From Flavobacteriales bacterium UBA6057 (GTDB taxonomy: Bacteria; Bacteroidota; Bacteroidia; Flavobacteriales_G; Salibacteraceae): DNA of 64,000 nucleotides. The position numbers and the translations under genes were made by a program. Positions 6,908-14,696 of this stretch are shown here, piece after piece. The first letter of the stretch is position 1, and each line of letters starts with the position of its first letter. Under the pieces are notes generated by a model. The model had not been told where the DNA came from, ran no database searches, and saw only the letters and a list, made by a program, of their open reading frames with translations. The DNA is taken from contig DIYJ01000006.1 in NCBI GenBank assembly GCA_002428995.1, positions 1-64,000 of the forward strand. The letters run 5' to 3'.

Positions 6908-9244
6908 TTATTTTACGACTAGCTTTTTAAGCCTAATATCTTCATTCACAGAAGCTTTAAGAACGTAAATACCATCTGGAAGCGTTGATACATTCACCGT
7001 TCCAATATCGTGTGAAAACGCTTGTTGAATCACTACTCGACCTGACAAGTCAGTTATTTCAACTAAAACCTGTTTCGATTCTATGAACAAATCGCCAAAA
7101 CTTATATTGACTTCGGCATTCGATGGGTTAGGGTAGACGTACAACTCGCTTGGGGTAGGTTCATCTGTAGTAGTTTCATCTAAGCTCAATCTTGCTGGAG
7201 GTCTTCCTCCGCCACCACTGCCATTGCTTGGTGCAGACCAGCCAATATTGAATGTCTTGTTACTTGAACCGCATTGATTGTAGGCCGTGACCCTACCATA
7301 AATACTCCAGGAAATGGAATGGTCACCATAAGCTGTGTAAGCGATGTTAGTGGTTGAATAAGCAGGAGTAAGAGAGCCATTACCCGAAATCTTCTGCCAA
7401 GTCATATTTGTGATTTTCTGCTCCTCAAGGAAGCTGGTTCCGCCACCATTTATATTGACTCGGACTGAGTTGGTTGTGGGTCTGTCTGTTGTCAAGTTTA
7501 AAGTAGGTAGTCCTAACCAAAGGTTGTGCGTAACACTTTTATGCATTACTGTGGCTCTCACATAAGCTGAACTTCCCATTGATGTTGGAGAAACCGTGAT
7601 ACTCGTGTTTGAACTACTTATAACTTGAAGATTCCAGGAGGTAGTCCAATTTACTGCAACACCTGAACTTGCCAAACCATCGAGGTTAAAAGTGATGGTT
7701 TCATTCGTGGAGCAAACTATGTCCGTTCCTCCAGAGATGGATATATCTCCAATTAATGCTTCTTCTACTGCTGCAAGTGCATTTACTCGACCATGACCAA
7801 AGTCATTGTCAAATCCATTAGGTCCCATGTCTATTGCTGTTTGGTTAAGAATATTCCTTACCTCCTGTTGAGTTAAACCGGGGTTTACAGATAGTACCAG
7901 TGCGGCAACTCCTGATACAACCGGGCACGCAGCAGAAGTCCCATCAAAGTCAGAGACATAATTATCTGGACCTTGACCCGCTTGCCCCATTCGATCTAAT
8001 GTTCTTACACCTACGTCAGCAGTTCTCTCGCCTGAGGGGGCAACTAAATCCAGCGAAGCTCCTCTGGAACTATAACCGTACAAATTTCCTCTGTTATCAA
8101 TTGCTCCAACAGCAATAACGTTTGGATTTCTTGCAGGGTATTCAACACAAGCACCTGAGTTACCAGCTGAAAATACGATGACCGCACCATCCCCATTTCT
8201 TCCAGTGTTTACCGCAGTTTGGATGGCATTGTCAATATCAACATTTGTGAAATCACATGGAGCATTCCGGAAAGACCAAGAATTGCTTAGTACATCCGCA
8301 CCGTTATTTATGGCCCATAGAATACCATTAGCAATTTCACCAGTTGTACTACCATCAAAAATGTTGACCGATAAAAAATTGACGTTTGGAGCAACGCCAC
8401 GAATGCCAAGATCGTTATCGGAAGCACCCACAATACCAGCACACTTCATCCCATGTGATGAATTGTCACCTACGGGAGTGCCGTTGCCATTGGTTGCAGG
8501 CGAAAATCCCCCTATCAGGCGGTTTCCAATATCCTCATGTGCTTCCATCCCCTGGTCAATGATCGCAACCGTAACATTGTCTCCTAAAGTTAAATCCCAT
8601 GCTTCCAGAGCATTACAGTCAATGTCAACTACGCCAGCTATACCATCAATGACCTGCCCTGTGTTGTGCATTTGATGTTGCAACGGGAACAATGGATCGT
8701 CAACTGTATTGAGTTCAATGGGAATGTAAAAATCAGGTAGTGAATATTCTGCAATGCCGGTCTCGTAAATTTTGTTGGCGATTTCAATCACCTCATGAAT
8801 GTTTTTGATTTCGATGCTGATCACACCGTATCGTTCTTCAGTTTTTACAATATCTCGAACATTCAATTTATCAGTTATGTCATTGATCGTATGCTCAGGT
8901 TTTAGTTTCACGCGAACAGTCTTCGTTGGGTAGAGTACAGAACTTTCATCGTTGTTAAGTATCAATGCAGGTGCAGTTTGACTTAAATCGCTGTCTTGAA
9001 ACTTTTGCATTGAAAAGCTGCTGTTCTCTCCATGTAAAATTGTGAATCCACTGCGGGAAAATGTTTCAACTTCTTGAAAATCAGATTCAACAGATCTCAA
9101 TTTCGTTGGACTGTCAAATGAGATGAAAGAATTGACTGAGTTGGTGATGATCACCTTTTCACTGCCGTTGTAGTAATAATCTTGTGCTTGCAGTGAAAGG
9201 ACCAGGAAGCATAAGATCAAAGTGCAAAAATTTTTCATTTTCAT
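6908..9244 (-). CDS. Subtilisin-like (S8) serine protease with T9SS sorting domain, copy A
   Basis: A 778-residue exported protease. The order is: signal peptide (about 1-21), propeptide region including an inhibitor-like stretch (about 108-180), S8 catalytic domain (about 185-500) with Asp230 (AIIDQG), His264 (SSHGMKC), oxyanion Asn362 (SAGNSG) and Ser437 (GTSAACP), beta-rich domains (500-690), a Gly-rich linker, and a type A T9SS C-terminal domain beginning LYVYPNPS. Such enzymes cross the outer membrane through T9SS and digest extracellular protein. It is a tandem paralog of the gene at 9953-12265. The Met at 9238 aligns with the start of copy B and may be the true start. Base composition looks AT-richer than the core genes downstream. 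Confidence 0.93.
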   Translation of the reverse strand: MKMKNFCTLILCFLVLSLQAQDYYYNGSEKVIITNSVNSFISFDSPTKLRSVESDFQEVETFSRSGFTILHGENSSFSMQKFQDSDLSQTAPALILNNDESSVLYPTKTVRVKLKPEHTINDITDKLNVRDIVKTEERYGVISIEIKNIHEVIEIANKIYETGIAEYSLPDFYIPIELNTVDDPLFPLQHQMHNTGQVIDGIAGVVDIDCNALEAWDLTLGDNVTVAIIDQGMEAHEDIGNRLIGGFSPATNGNGTPVGDNSSHGMKCAGIVGASDNDLGIRGVAPNVNFLSVNIFDGSTTGEIANGILWAINNGADVLSNSWSFRNAPCDFTNVDIDNAIQTAVNTGRNGDGAVIVFSAGNSGACVEYPARNPNVIAVGAIDNRGNLYGYSSRGASLDLVAPSGERTADVGVRTLDRMGQAGQGPDNYVSDFDGTSAACPVVSGVAALVLSVNPGLTQQEVRNILNQTAIDMGPNGFDNDFGHGRVNALAAVEEALIGDISISGGTDIVCSTNETITFNLDGLASSGVAVNWTTSWNLQVISSSNTSITVSPTSMGSSAYVRATVMHKSVTHNLWLGLPTLNLTTDRPTTNSVRVNINGGGTSFLEEQKITNMTWQKISGNGSLTPAYSTTNIAYTAYGDHSISWSIYGRVTAYNQCGSSNKTFNIGWSAPSNGSGGGGRPPARLSLDETTTDEPTPSELYVYPNPSNAEVNISFGDLFIESKQVLVEITDLSGRVVIQQAFSHDIGTVNVSTLPDGIYVLKASVNEDIRLKKLVVK

Positions 9245-9754
9245 TTCATTGTTTATTGTTATTAGTTCGAGGGTATTGAAGCAAATGGTTGTGTTTCCAG
9301 TGTTACTTCATGCCTGTTAATTTTATGTGTGTAAACGTATGCGTCTATACGCGCTCCGGGAAGAGTGAATACCCTCATTCGTTCATTAGGTATAATCCCG
9401 AATGGTGTGCAAAATCCTTCTGTGTGAGGGACTTTCTGGGGCTTTTTCGTCAAAATGATTTCCTGAAAACGGTGGTGGTATTTCTGCTTCTTTCCATTTT
9501 TCAGGGTTGAGTTCTGGTGTAAGCAGATGGTTATCTCCCTACAGTAAAAGTTGAAGGCGACACTGTTGAATTAAAAAAGAAACTCAAGCTGGCAGCGAAC
9601 ACTCGGCCCTTTGATCGATACGCTGCTAAGGCGTTGTTCCGAAACCTGCTGGCTGAAACGGATCGGGGATGAGGGCTTCAAAAGCTTGTGATTTGGAGAT
9701 CGCTTATTTTTCAGTTTGCGACTTCGGCTAAGCAAGCTCAATTCCTTAGAGAAG

Positions 9755-9798
9755 AAAAAGCCCTCGCTTTCGCGAAGGCTTTTCATCTTGCGGAGGGA
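9755..9798 (-). repeat. Decayed tRNA-Ser tail plus terminator, copy 4
   Basis: A hairpin, AAAGCCCTCGC-TTTC-GCGAAGGCTTT (9757-9782), beside an A-run, is followed by CTTGCGGAGGGA. This matches the 12793-12846 unit (GCTTTCGC, AAGGCTTT, ATCTTG, CGGA), so it appears to be an older copy of the same terminator and tRNA-tail module lying between the proteases. Confidence 0.55.
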
Positions 9799-9880
9799 AT
9801 AGGTCTAAAATCTAACTCAGAAGCGGGAGGACTTCTGGAAGGATTTCCTCATTTGGAATAAATCAAAATAGCAAGCAAGC

Positions 9881-9916
9881 AAAGCGAGGAACAATTCAGT
9901 GCCTCGCTTTGCTTTT
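9881..9916. terminator. Terminator hairpin downstream of protease B
   Basis: AAAGCGAGG (9881-9889) pairs with CCTCGCTTT (9902-9910), followed by GCTTTT. It is homologous to the hairpin behind protease A. Confidence 0.7.
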
Positions 9917-9952
9917 CTGAGCCTTAAAAAGCTAGTAATGTATGATCGGGAG

Positions 9953-12265
9953 TTATTTTATAATTAGTCTTTCAGTTCTAGTGTCTTCATTCACGGAAGC
10001 TTTAAGAATATAAATGCCATTTGGTAGTGCAGATACATTCACTGTTCCAAAATCGTATGAAAACCTTTGTTGAATTACTACCCGATTTGATAAGTCAATG
10101 ACCTCAACTAAGACTTGTTCCGAATCTACAAACAGATCCCCAAAACTTATATTGACTTCGGCATTCGAGGGATTTGGGTAAACGTACATTTCGTTTGTAG
10201 TAGGTTCATCCAAGCTCAATCTTGCGGGAGGTCTTCCACCACCACCGCCACCGTTGTTTGGTGCAGACCAGCCAATATTAAATGTCTTGTTACTTGAACC
10301 GCATTGATTGTAAGCCGTAACCCTACCATAAATACTCCAGGAAATGGAATGGTCACCATAAGCTGTGTAAGCGATGTTATTGGTCGAATAGGCAGGAGTA
10401 AGTGAGCCATTACCCGAAATTTTCTGCCAAGTCATATTTGTGATTTTCTGCTCCTCAAGGAAATCAGTTCCACCACCATTTATATTAACTCGAACTGAAT
10501 TGGTCGTTGGTCTGTCCGTTGTCAAGCTTAAAGAAGGTATCCCTAACCAAATGTTATGAGTAACACTCCTGTTCATTACCGAGGCTCGCACGTAAGCTGA
10601 ACCAACAGTAGATGTGGGAGAAACGGTTACACTCGTGTTTGAACTACTTATTATTTGAAGATTCCAGGAAGTGGTCCAATTCACAGTGAGACCTGAAGTT
10701 GCCAAACCATCCAGGTTAAACGTGATAGTTTCATTCGTGGAGCAAGCAATGTCAGTTCCTCCTGAGATGGATATGTCTCCAATTAATGCTTCTTCTACTG
10801 CCAGGAGGGCGTTTACTCGACCGTGACCGAAGTCATTGTCAAATCCGTTAGGCCCCATGTCTGTTGCCGTTTGGTTAAGAATATTCCGTACTTCCAGTTG
10901 AGTTAACGCTGGATTTACAGATAGTACCAATGCGGCAACTCCTGATACCACAGGGCATGCAGCAGAAGTCCCACCAAAGTTAGACTCATAGTTATCCATG
11001 GTAAGACCTGCGTCATTCATTCTATCCAGTGTTCTCACACCAAGTCCTCCGACTTTACTACCTGAGGGAGCTACTAAATCTAGTTCAGGTCCTCTTGAAC
11101 TGTAAGCGAACAAAACGCCTCGATTATCTATTGCTCCAACAGAAGTAACATTTGGATTTCTTGCAGGGTATTCAACACAAGCACCTGAGTTACCAGCTGA
11201 AAACACGATGACTGCACCAGCCCCGTTTCTTCCATTATCTACTGCATTTTGCAGAGCATTTTCAATATCAACATTTGTGAAGTCACACGCGCTAGGTAAA
11301 TGCCATGAATTACTCAATATGTCTGCACCATTATTTACGGCCCAAAGAATACCATCGGCTATATCACCAGCTGTACTGCCATCAAAAATGTTGACGGATA
11401 AAAAATTGACATTTGGAGCAACGCCTCGAATACCAAGATCGTTATCGGAGGCACCTACAATACCAGCACAGTTCATTCCATGCGTTCTATTGTTCAATAA
11501 AGGAGTACCATCGCCATCAATTCTAGGCGAAAATCCACCTATTAGACGGTTTCCAATATCCTCATGTGCTTCCACCCCCTCATCAATGATAGCAACCGTA
11601 ACATTGTCTCCTAAAGATAGGTCCCATGCTTCCAGAGCATTACAGTCCATGTCATTAACTCCAGCTATGCCATCTACTACTTGCCCTGTGTTGTGCATTT
11701 GATATTGTAAAGGGAATAGCGGGTCGTCAACTGTGTTGAGTTCAATAGGAATGTAGAAATCTGGTATTGAGTATTCTGCAATGCCGGTCTCATAAATTTT
11801 GTTGGCGATTTCAATAACCTCATGAATGCTTTTGATTTCGATGCTGATCACACCGTATCGCTCTTCAGTTTTTAAAATGTCTCGAACATTCAACTTGTCA
11901 GTTATGTCACTGATCGTATACTCAGGTTTTAGTTTTACCCGAACAGTTCTCGTTGGGTAGAGTACAAAACTTTCATCGTTGTTGAGTATCAATGCAGGTA
12001 CGGTTTGACTTAAGTCATTGTCTTGAAATCTTTGCGTTGAAAAGCTGCTGTTCTCTCCGTGCAAAATTGTGAAGTCACTCCCGGGAAATGTTTCAACCTC
12101 TTGGAAATCGGTTTCGATCGGTCTCAACTTCGTTGGGCTGTCAAATGAGATGAAAGAATAGGCAGAGTTGTTAGTGACTACCTTTTCACTGCCGTTGTAA
12201 TAATAGTCTTGTGCTTGCAGTGAGAGTACCAGGAAGCAAAAGATCAAAGTGCAAAGTTTTTTCAT
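9953..12265 (-). CDS. Subtilisin-like (S8) serine protease with T9SS sorting domain, copy B
   Basis: A 770-residue paralog of the preceding protease with the same layout: signal peptide (1-19), propeptide, S8 domain with Asp228, His262 and Ser434, beta-rich region, Gly-rich linker and T9SS domain (MYVYPNPS onward). The two copies are nearly identical in the propeptide and in the beta domain before the linker. They differ most in catalytic-domain loops, for example the stretch before the catalytic His (SPRIDGDGTPLLNNRTHG against SPATNGNGTPVGDNSSHG) and the segment around APSG before the catalytic Ser. This pattern suggests divergence in substrate choice. Both genes keep complete triads and should be active. 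Confidence 0.93.
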   Translation of the reverse strand: MKKLCTLIFCFLVLSLQAQDYYYNGSEKVVTNNSAYSFISFDSPTKLRPIETDFQEVETFPGSDFTILHGENSSFSTQRFQDNDLSQTVPALILNNDESFVLYPTRTVRVKLKPEYTISDITDKLNVRDILKTEERYGVISIEIKSIHEVIEIANKIYETGIAEYSIPDFYIPIELNTVDDPLFPLQYQMHNTGQVVDGIAGVNDMDCNALEAWDLSLGDNVTVAIIDEGVEAHEDIGNRLIGGFSPRIDGDGTPLLNNRTHGMNCAGIVGASDNDLGIRGVAPNVNFLSVNIFDGSTAGDIADGILWAVNNGADILSNSWHLPSACDFTNVDIENALQNAVDNGRNGAGAVIVFSAGNSGACVEYPARNPNVTSVGAIDNRGVLFAYSSRGPELDLVAPSGSKVGGLGVRTLDRMNDAGLTMDNYESNFGGTSAACPVVSGVAALVLSVNPALTQLEVRNILNQTATDMGPNGFDNDFGHGRVNALLAVEEALIGDISISGGTDIACSTNETITFNLDGLATSGLTVNWTTSWNLQIISSSNTSVTVSPTSTVGSAYVRASVMNRSVTHNIWLGIPSLSLTTDRPTTNSVRVNINGGGTDFLEEQKITNMTWQKISGNGSLTPAYSTNNIAYTAYGDHSISWSIYGRVTAYNQCGSSNKTFNIGWSAPNNGGGGGGRPPARLSLDEPTTNEMYVYPNPSNAEVNISFGDLFVDSEQVLVEVIDLSNRVVIQQRFSYDFGTVNVSALPNGIYILKASVNEDTRTERLIIK

Positions 12266-12600
12266 AGTTGTTCTATTGTTAGTATTTCAAGAGTGTAAAC
12301 GTATGCGTCTATCCGTGCACCGGGAAGAGTGAATGCCCTCATTCATCCATTAGGTATAATCCCGAAATCTGAGCGAAATCGGTCTGTTTTAGGGGGCTGT
12401 GTATGCCTTTTCTGACAAAACATATTTTGTGACAAGGGTGATGCTGTTTCCAATTCTTTCCATTTCTCAGGGTTGAGTTCTGGGGTAAGCAGATGGTTCT
12501 CTATCAACAATAAAAGTTGAATGCAATGAGCCTTTCGCACATGACTTCGCTAAAGCTTCATTACACGTGTCGCTCATTTCGATTTTTCATCTGCGTTCTT

Positions 12601-12620
12601 CAATCAAACGCAGTTTGATT
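12601..12620. repeat. Inverted repeat, copy 2
   Basis: AATCAAAC-GCA-GTTTGATT with 8-base arms; it repeats the core found at 6640-6664 on the other side of the protease pair. Confidence 0.7.
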
Positions 12621-12627
12621 CGAGTAG

Positions 12628-12690
12628 AAATAAAACATGCTCGTTGGTGTTGCAACGAGTATCACTTGACTTGGCAGAGAGTGAGGGATT
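12628..12690 (-). repeat. tRNA-Ser 3'-end copy 3 with terminator
   Basis: CAGAGAGTGAGGGATT at 12675-12690 matches the last 16 bases of the intact tRNA-Ser (12994-13009) with one mismatch. On the minus strand it is followed by a hairpin, CTCGTTG...CAACGAG (12640-12659), and a T-rich tail (12628-12636). Confidence 0.7.
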
Positions 12691-12722
12691 AGTGGATAGG
12701 GGAGGCTCAAGCTTCAAAGCCC

Positions 12723-12749
12723 GGCAAACTGTTGTTTGCCAACTTTTTT
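12723..12749 (+). terminator. Plus-strand terminator-like hairpin
   Basis: GGCAAAC-TGTT-GTTTGCC followed by AACTTTTTTG. No plus-strand gene ends close by, so it may be a remnant. Confidence 0.5.
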
Positions 12750-12792
12750 GTTTTCAGTCTTCGCTTGAATTTCATTTGGCTTGTCAGAAAAC

Positions 12793-12846
12793 AAAAAAGC
12801 CTCTGCTTTCGCAAAGGCTTTAAATCTTGGCGGAGAGTGAGGGATT
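12793..12846 (-). repeat. tRNA-Ser 3'-end copy 2 with terminator
   Basis: CGGAGAGTGAGGGATT at 12831-12846 is identical to the tRNA-Ser 3' end at 12994-13009 and diverges immediately after it. Downstream on the minus strand lies a hairpin (12798-12821, one mismatch) ending in a T-run. Confidence 0.8.
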
Positions 12847-12959
12847 AATTTGGATTGATCCCATTTGAGTAAGGTTCAACAGAAATCCCTTTTCGCTGCG
12901 CTCCAAGGTGTTTTTGTTTCTTCCCATCATCGAAACAAGTTTCGCTGATATCCAGAAAC

Positions 12960-12987
12960 AAAAAATCCCGACTGCCTGTCGGGATTT
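12960..12987 (-). terminator. Intrinsic terminator of tRNA-Ser
   Basis: Perfect 10-base arms AAATCCCGAC (12963-12972) and GTCGGGATTT (12978-12987). On the minus strand it ends in a T-run, 6 bases past the tRNA 3' end. Confidence 0.85.
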
Positions 12988-12993
12988 CTGTTG

Positions 12994-13078
12994 CGGAGAG
13001 TGAGGGATTCGAACCCCCGGAGGTGTTACCCTCAATAGTTTTCAAGACTACCGCAATCGACCACTCTGCCAACTCTCC
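12994..13078 (-). tRNA. tRNA-Ser (UGA anticodon)
   Basis: Read on the minus strand the 85 bases fold as a class II tRNA. The acceptor stem GGAGAGT pairs with ACTCTCC and is followed by discriminator G. The anticodon stem GTAGT/ACTAT encloses the loop CTTGAAA with anticodon TGA. A long variable arm (TGAGGGTAACACCTCC region) and T-arm GGGGGTTCGAATCCC follow. CCA is not encoded. Copies of its last 16 bases lie downstream, so its 3' end looks like a repeatedly used integration site. Confidence 0.95.
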
Positions 13079-13082
13079 GCTG

Positions 13083-13090
13083 CAAATGTA
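13083..13090 (-). promoter_or_regulatory. Probable promoter (-7 box) of tRNA-Ser
   Basis: The plus-strand bases CAAATGTA are TACATTTG on the minus strand, a perfect Bacteroidota TAnnTTTG box ending 5 bases before the mature tRNA 5' end. I see no clear -33 TTTG. Confidence 0.7.
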
Positions 13091-13255
13091 AAAATCCTCG
13101 GTATCGTTGTACGTCTGATTTCAACTTTTACGACAACTTGAAAGCCGCTGTGCATGGAGCTTGCAGTGAAGTAGGCTTAAGCCAACAGTCTAAAAGGTTG
13201 ACATTGAAGTGTTTAAAAAGTGTCCTGCTCAAGGCGCTATTCGCAGGAATATCTC

Positions 13256-13263
13256 TATTTTTG
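13256..13263 (+). promoter_or_regulatory. Probable promoter (-7 box) of the rpmG operon
   Basis: TATTTTTG fits TAnnTTTG and lies 28 bases upstream of the rpmG start. No coding frame is seen between the tRNA and this box. Confidence 0.7.
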
Positions 13264-13291
13264 CGCCCCGATTTAGAAAAAGTATTGGACC

Positions 13292-13474
13292 ATGGCAAAG
13301 AAAGGGAATAGAGTACAGGTGATCTTAGAGTGTACAGAACACAAGGAAAGCGGCCAACCTGGAACCTCACGATACATCACAACCAAGAACCGCAAAAACA
13401 CTCCAGAGCGCATCGAATTGAAGAAATACAATCCGATTCTCAGGAGAATGACCGTTCACAAAGAAATCAAGTAA
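13292..13474 (+). CDS. rpmG: 50S ribosomal protein L33
   Basis: A 60-residue basic protein starting MAKKGNRVQVILECT with the L33 pattern RYITTKNRKNTPERIELKKYNP. It belongs to the large ribosomal subunit. It lacks the paired CxxC motifs of zinc-binding L33 forms: only one Cys is present. The DUF4295 gene follows after 24 bases, as is usual in Bacteroidota. rpmB (L28), which commonly precedes rpmG in these genomes, is absent here and its place is taken by tRNA-Ser and the island. Confidence 0.95.
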   Translation: MAKKGNRVQVILECTEHKESGQPGTSRYITTKNRKNTPERIELKKYNPILRRMTVHKEIK

Positions 13475-13498
13475 TTACTCAGATAAAAACGACATACC

Positions 13499-13654
13499 AT
13501 GGCTAAGAAAACAGTAGCGGGACTTCGTAAGCAAGGAGCGAAGGACTACACAAAAGTGATCAAGATGGTGAAAGCTGAGGGTGCAACCAACTACAGCTTC
13601 CGAGAAGAGGTAATGCCAAAGGATGCCGTAAAGGATTGGCTGGCCTCCAAATAA
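13499..13654 (+). CDS. DUF4295 family small protein
   Basis: A 51-residue basic protein (MAKKTVAGLRKQGAKDYTK..., ending KDWLASK). It matches the small DUF4295 proteins found between rpmG and ftsY in Bacteroidota. Its conserved place beside a ribosomal gene suggests a ribosome-associated role, but no function is established to my knowledge. Confidence 0.88.
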   Translation: MAKKTVAGLRKQGAKDYTKVIKMVKAEGATNYSFREEVMPKDAVKDWLASK

Positions 13655-13675
13655 TCACATTGCATAACATTGATA

Positions 13676-13712
13676 AGAAAGCTTTCCGCTACCGTTGGAG
13701 GGCTTTCTTTGT
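13676..13712 (+). terminator. Terminator after rpmG-DUF4295
   Basis: AAGAAAGC...TCC pairs with GGA...GCTTTCTT around CGCTACCGTT, about 20 bases past the DUF4295 stop. It lies just before ftsY, so read-through or a second promoter must serve ftsY. Confidence 0.6.
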
Positions 13713-13730
13713 TTAAACACATCCATAAAC

Positions 13731-14696
13731 ATGGCCCTCTTCGGATTATTCAAGTCTAAAAAAGAGTCACTCGACAAAGGCCTCGAAAAGACACGCGAAA
13801 GCGTTTTTTCAAAGCTCAGTCGGGCGGTCGTTGGCAAATCAAAAGTTGATGACGAGGTATTGGACAACCTTGAAGAGGTTCTCGTGACCTCAGATGTTGG
13901 GGTAGATACTACACTCAAAATCATCCAACGCATTGAGGAGCGCGTATCCAAAGACAAGTATGTCAATGCAGAAGAACTCAATCGAATCCTGAGGGAAGAG
14001 ATTGCCGGTCTCCTGGATGAGAATCGTGCTGGCGAGGTCGTTGACTTTGAAGCTTCCTTTGAAAAGAAGCCATATGTCATGATGGTTGTAGGAGTGAACG
14101 GGGTTGGAAAGACTACTACGATTGGAAAACTCGCGAACAAGTTCAAAGCTGCAGGAAAGAATGTGGTCATTGGTGCGGCCGATACCTTTCGGGCGGCAGC
14201 CATTGATCAGCTCAAGGTGTGGGGCGATCGTGCCAATGTTCCTGTCATCAGCCAGGAAATGGGTTCAGATCCAGCTTCTGTAGCTTTTGATACTTTGGAG
14301 TCTGCCGTCAAGCAAAATGCTGATATCGTGATGATTGATACCGCAGGTCGCTTGCACAACAAGGTGAACCTGATGAACGAGCTGAGCAAAATCAAGCGTG
14401 TGATGCAGAAGGTGGTTCCTGATGCTCCGCATGAAGTGTTACTCGTGTTGGATGCTTCTACCGGTCAGAATGCTTTTGAGCAGGCAAAGCAGTTCACCGC
14501 AGCTACTGAAGTGACTTCCCTGGCACTTACCAAGCTTGATGGTACCGCAAAAGGTGGTGTAGTGATTGGCATCAGCGATCAGTTCAAGATTCCAGTAAAG
14601 TACATTGGAGTTGGGGAGAAAATCGATGATCTTCAGTTATTCGATCGTAAGATTTTTGTGGATTCGCTGTTTGGCACAGAAGAAGCAAAGGCATGA
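13731..14696 (+). CDS. ftsY: Signal recognition particle receptor FtsY
   Basis: A 321-residue SRP GTPase that docks ribosome-nascent chain complexes to the membrane for co-translational insertion. It has a short N-terminal extension (MALFGLFKSKKES), then the helical N domain (to about residue 105) and the G domain with P-loop GVNGVGKTTT, then DTFRAAA, DTAGR and TKLDGTAKGG. The start at 13731 is preferred over an in-frame Met 36 bases upstream because MALFGLF is the usual Bacteroidota FtsY start and the upstream Met lies in the terminator hairpin. It overlaps rimO by 4 bases (ATGA). Confidence 0.96.
   Translation: MALFGLFKSKKESLDKGLEKTRESVFSKLSRAVVGKSKVDDEVLDNLEEVLVTSDVGVDTTLKIIQRIEERVSKDKYVNAEELNRILREEIAGLLDENRAGEVVDFEASFEKKPYVMMVVGVNGVGKTTTIGKLANKFKAAGKNVVIGAADTFRAAAIDQLKVWGDRANVPVISQEMGSDPASVAFDTLESAVKQNADIVMIDTAGRLHNKVNLMNELSKIKRVMQKVVPDAPHEVLLVLDASTGQNAFEQAKQFTAATEVTSLALTKLDGTAKGGVVIGISDQFKIPVKYIGVGEKIDDLQLFDRKIFVDSLFGTEEAKA

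Larger units (their letters stand above)
6834..9563. repeat. Long tandem duplication, copy A (protease gene, leader and terminator)
   Basis: This unit matches 9880-12527 along its length: shared terminator hairpin, shared protease gene, a shared 75-base leader (9329-9401 against 12292-12366) and shared segments further upstream such as CAGGGTTGAGTTCTGG. The outer limits are estimated by eye. Confidence 0.85.
9245..9952. other. 708-base intergenic stretch between the two proteases
   Basis: No intact gene is seen. From low to high coordinate it holds the leader and probable promoter of protease A (TAAACGTA at 9332-9339, the reverse complement of TACGTTTA), a short conserved coding-like remnant on the minus strand reading TPELNPEKWKE (about 9490-9535; also present upstream of protease B), a terminator hairpin (9755-9782), a decayed tRNA-Ser tail (9791-9798) and the terminator of protease B. 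Confidence 0.6.
9880..12527. repeat. Long tandem duplication, copy B
   Basis: Second copy of the protease unit described at 6834-9563. Its 5' leader is shorter: the conserved TAAACGTA box is 31 bases from the start codon here, against 88 in copy A. Confidence 0.85.
12266..12993. other. Intergenic stretch between protease B and tRNA-Ser, built of repeats
   Basis: No intact gene is seen. It holds the leader of protease B (probable promoter box TAAACGTA at 12296-12303, minus strand), the TPELNPEKWKE-type remnant (about 12455-12500), the second inverted repeat (12601-12620), and three modules that each pair a terminator with a tRNA-Ser 3' end, the last belonging to the intact tRNA. Confidence 0.65.

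Noticed and set aside
9262..9453. 63-codon minus-strand frame upstream of protease A
   Set aside because: It covers the duplicated leader and promoter region. The matching frame at copy B (12343-12540) is broken by a stop before the shared segment, so neither looks like an intact gene.
12820..13072. Short minus-strand frames across the tRNA-Ser gene
   Set aside because: They overlap the tRNA and its terminator and have no protein-like features.
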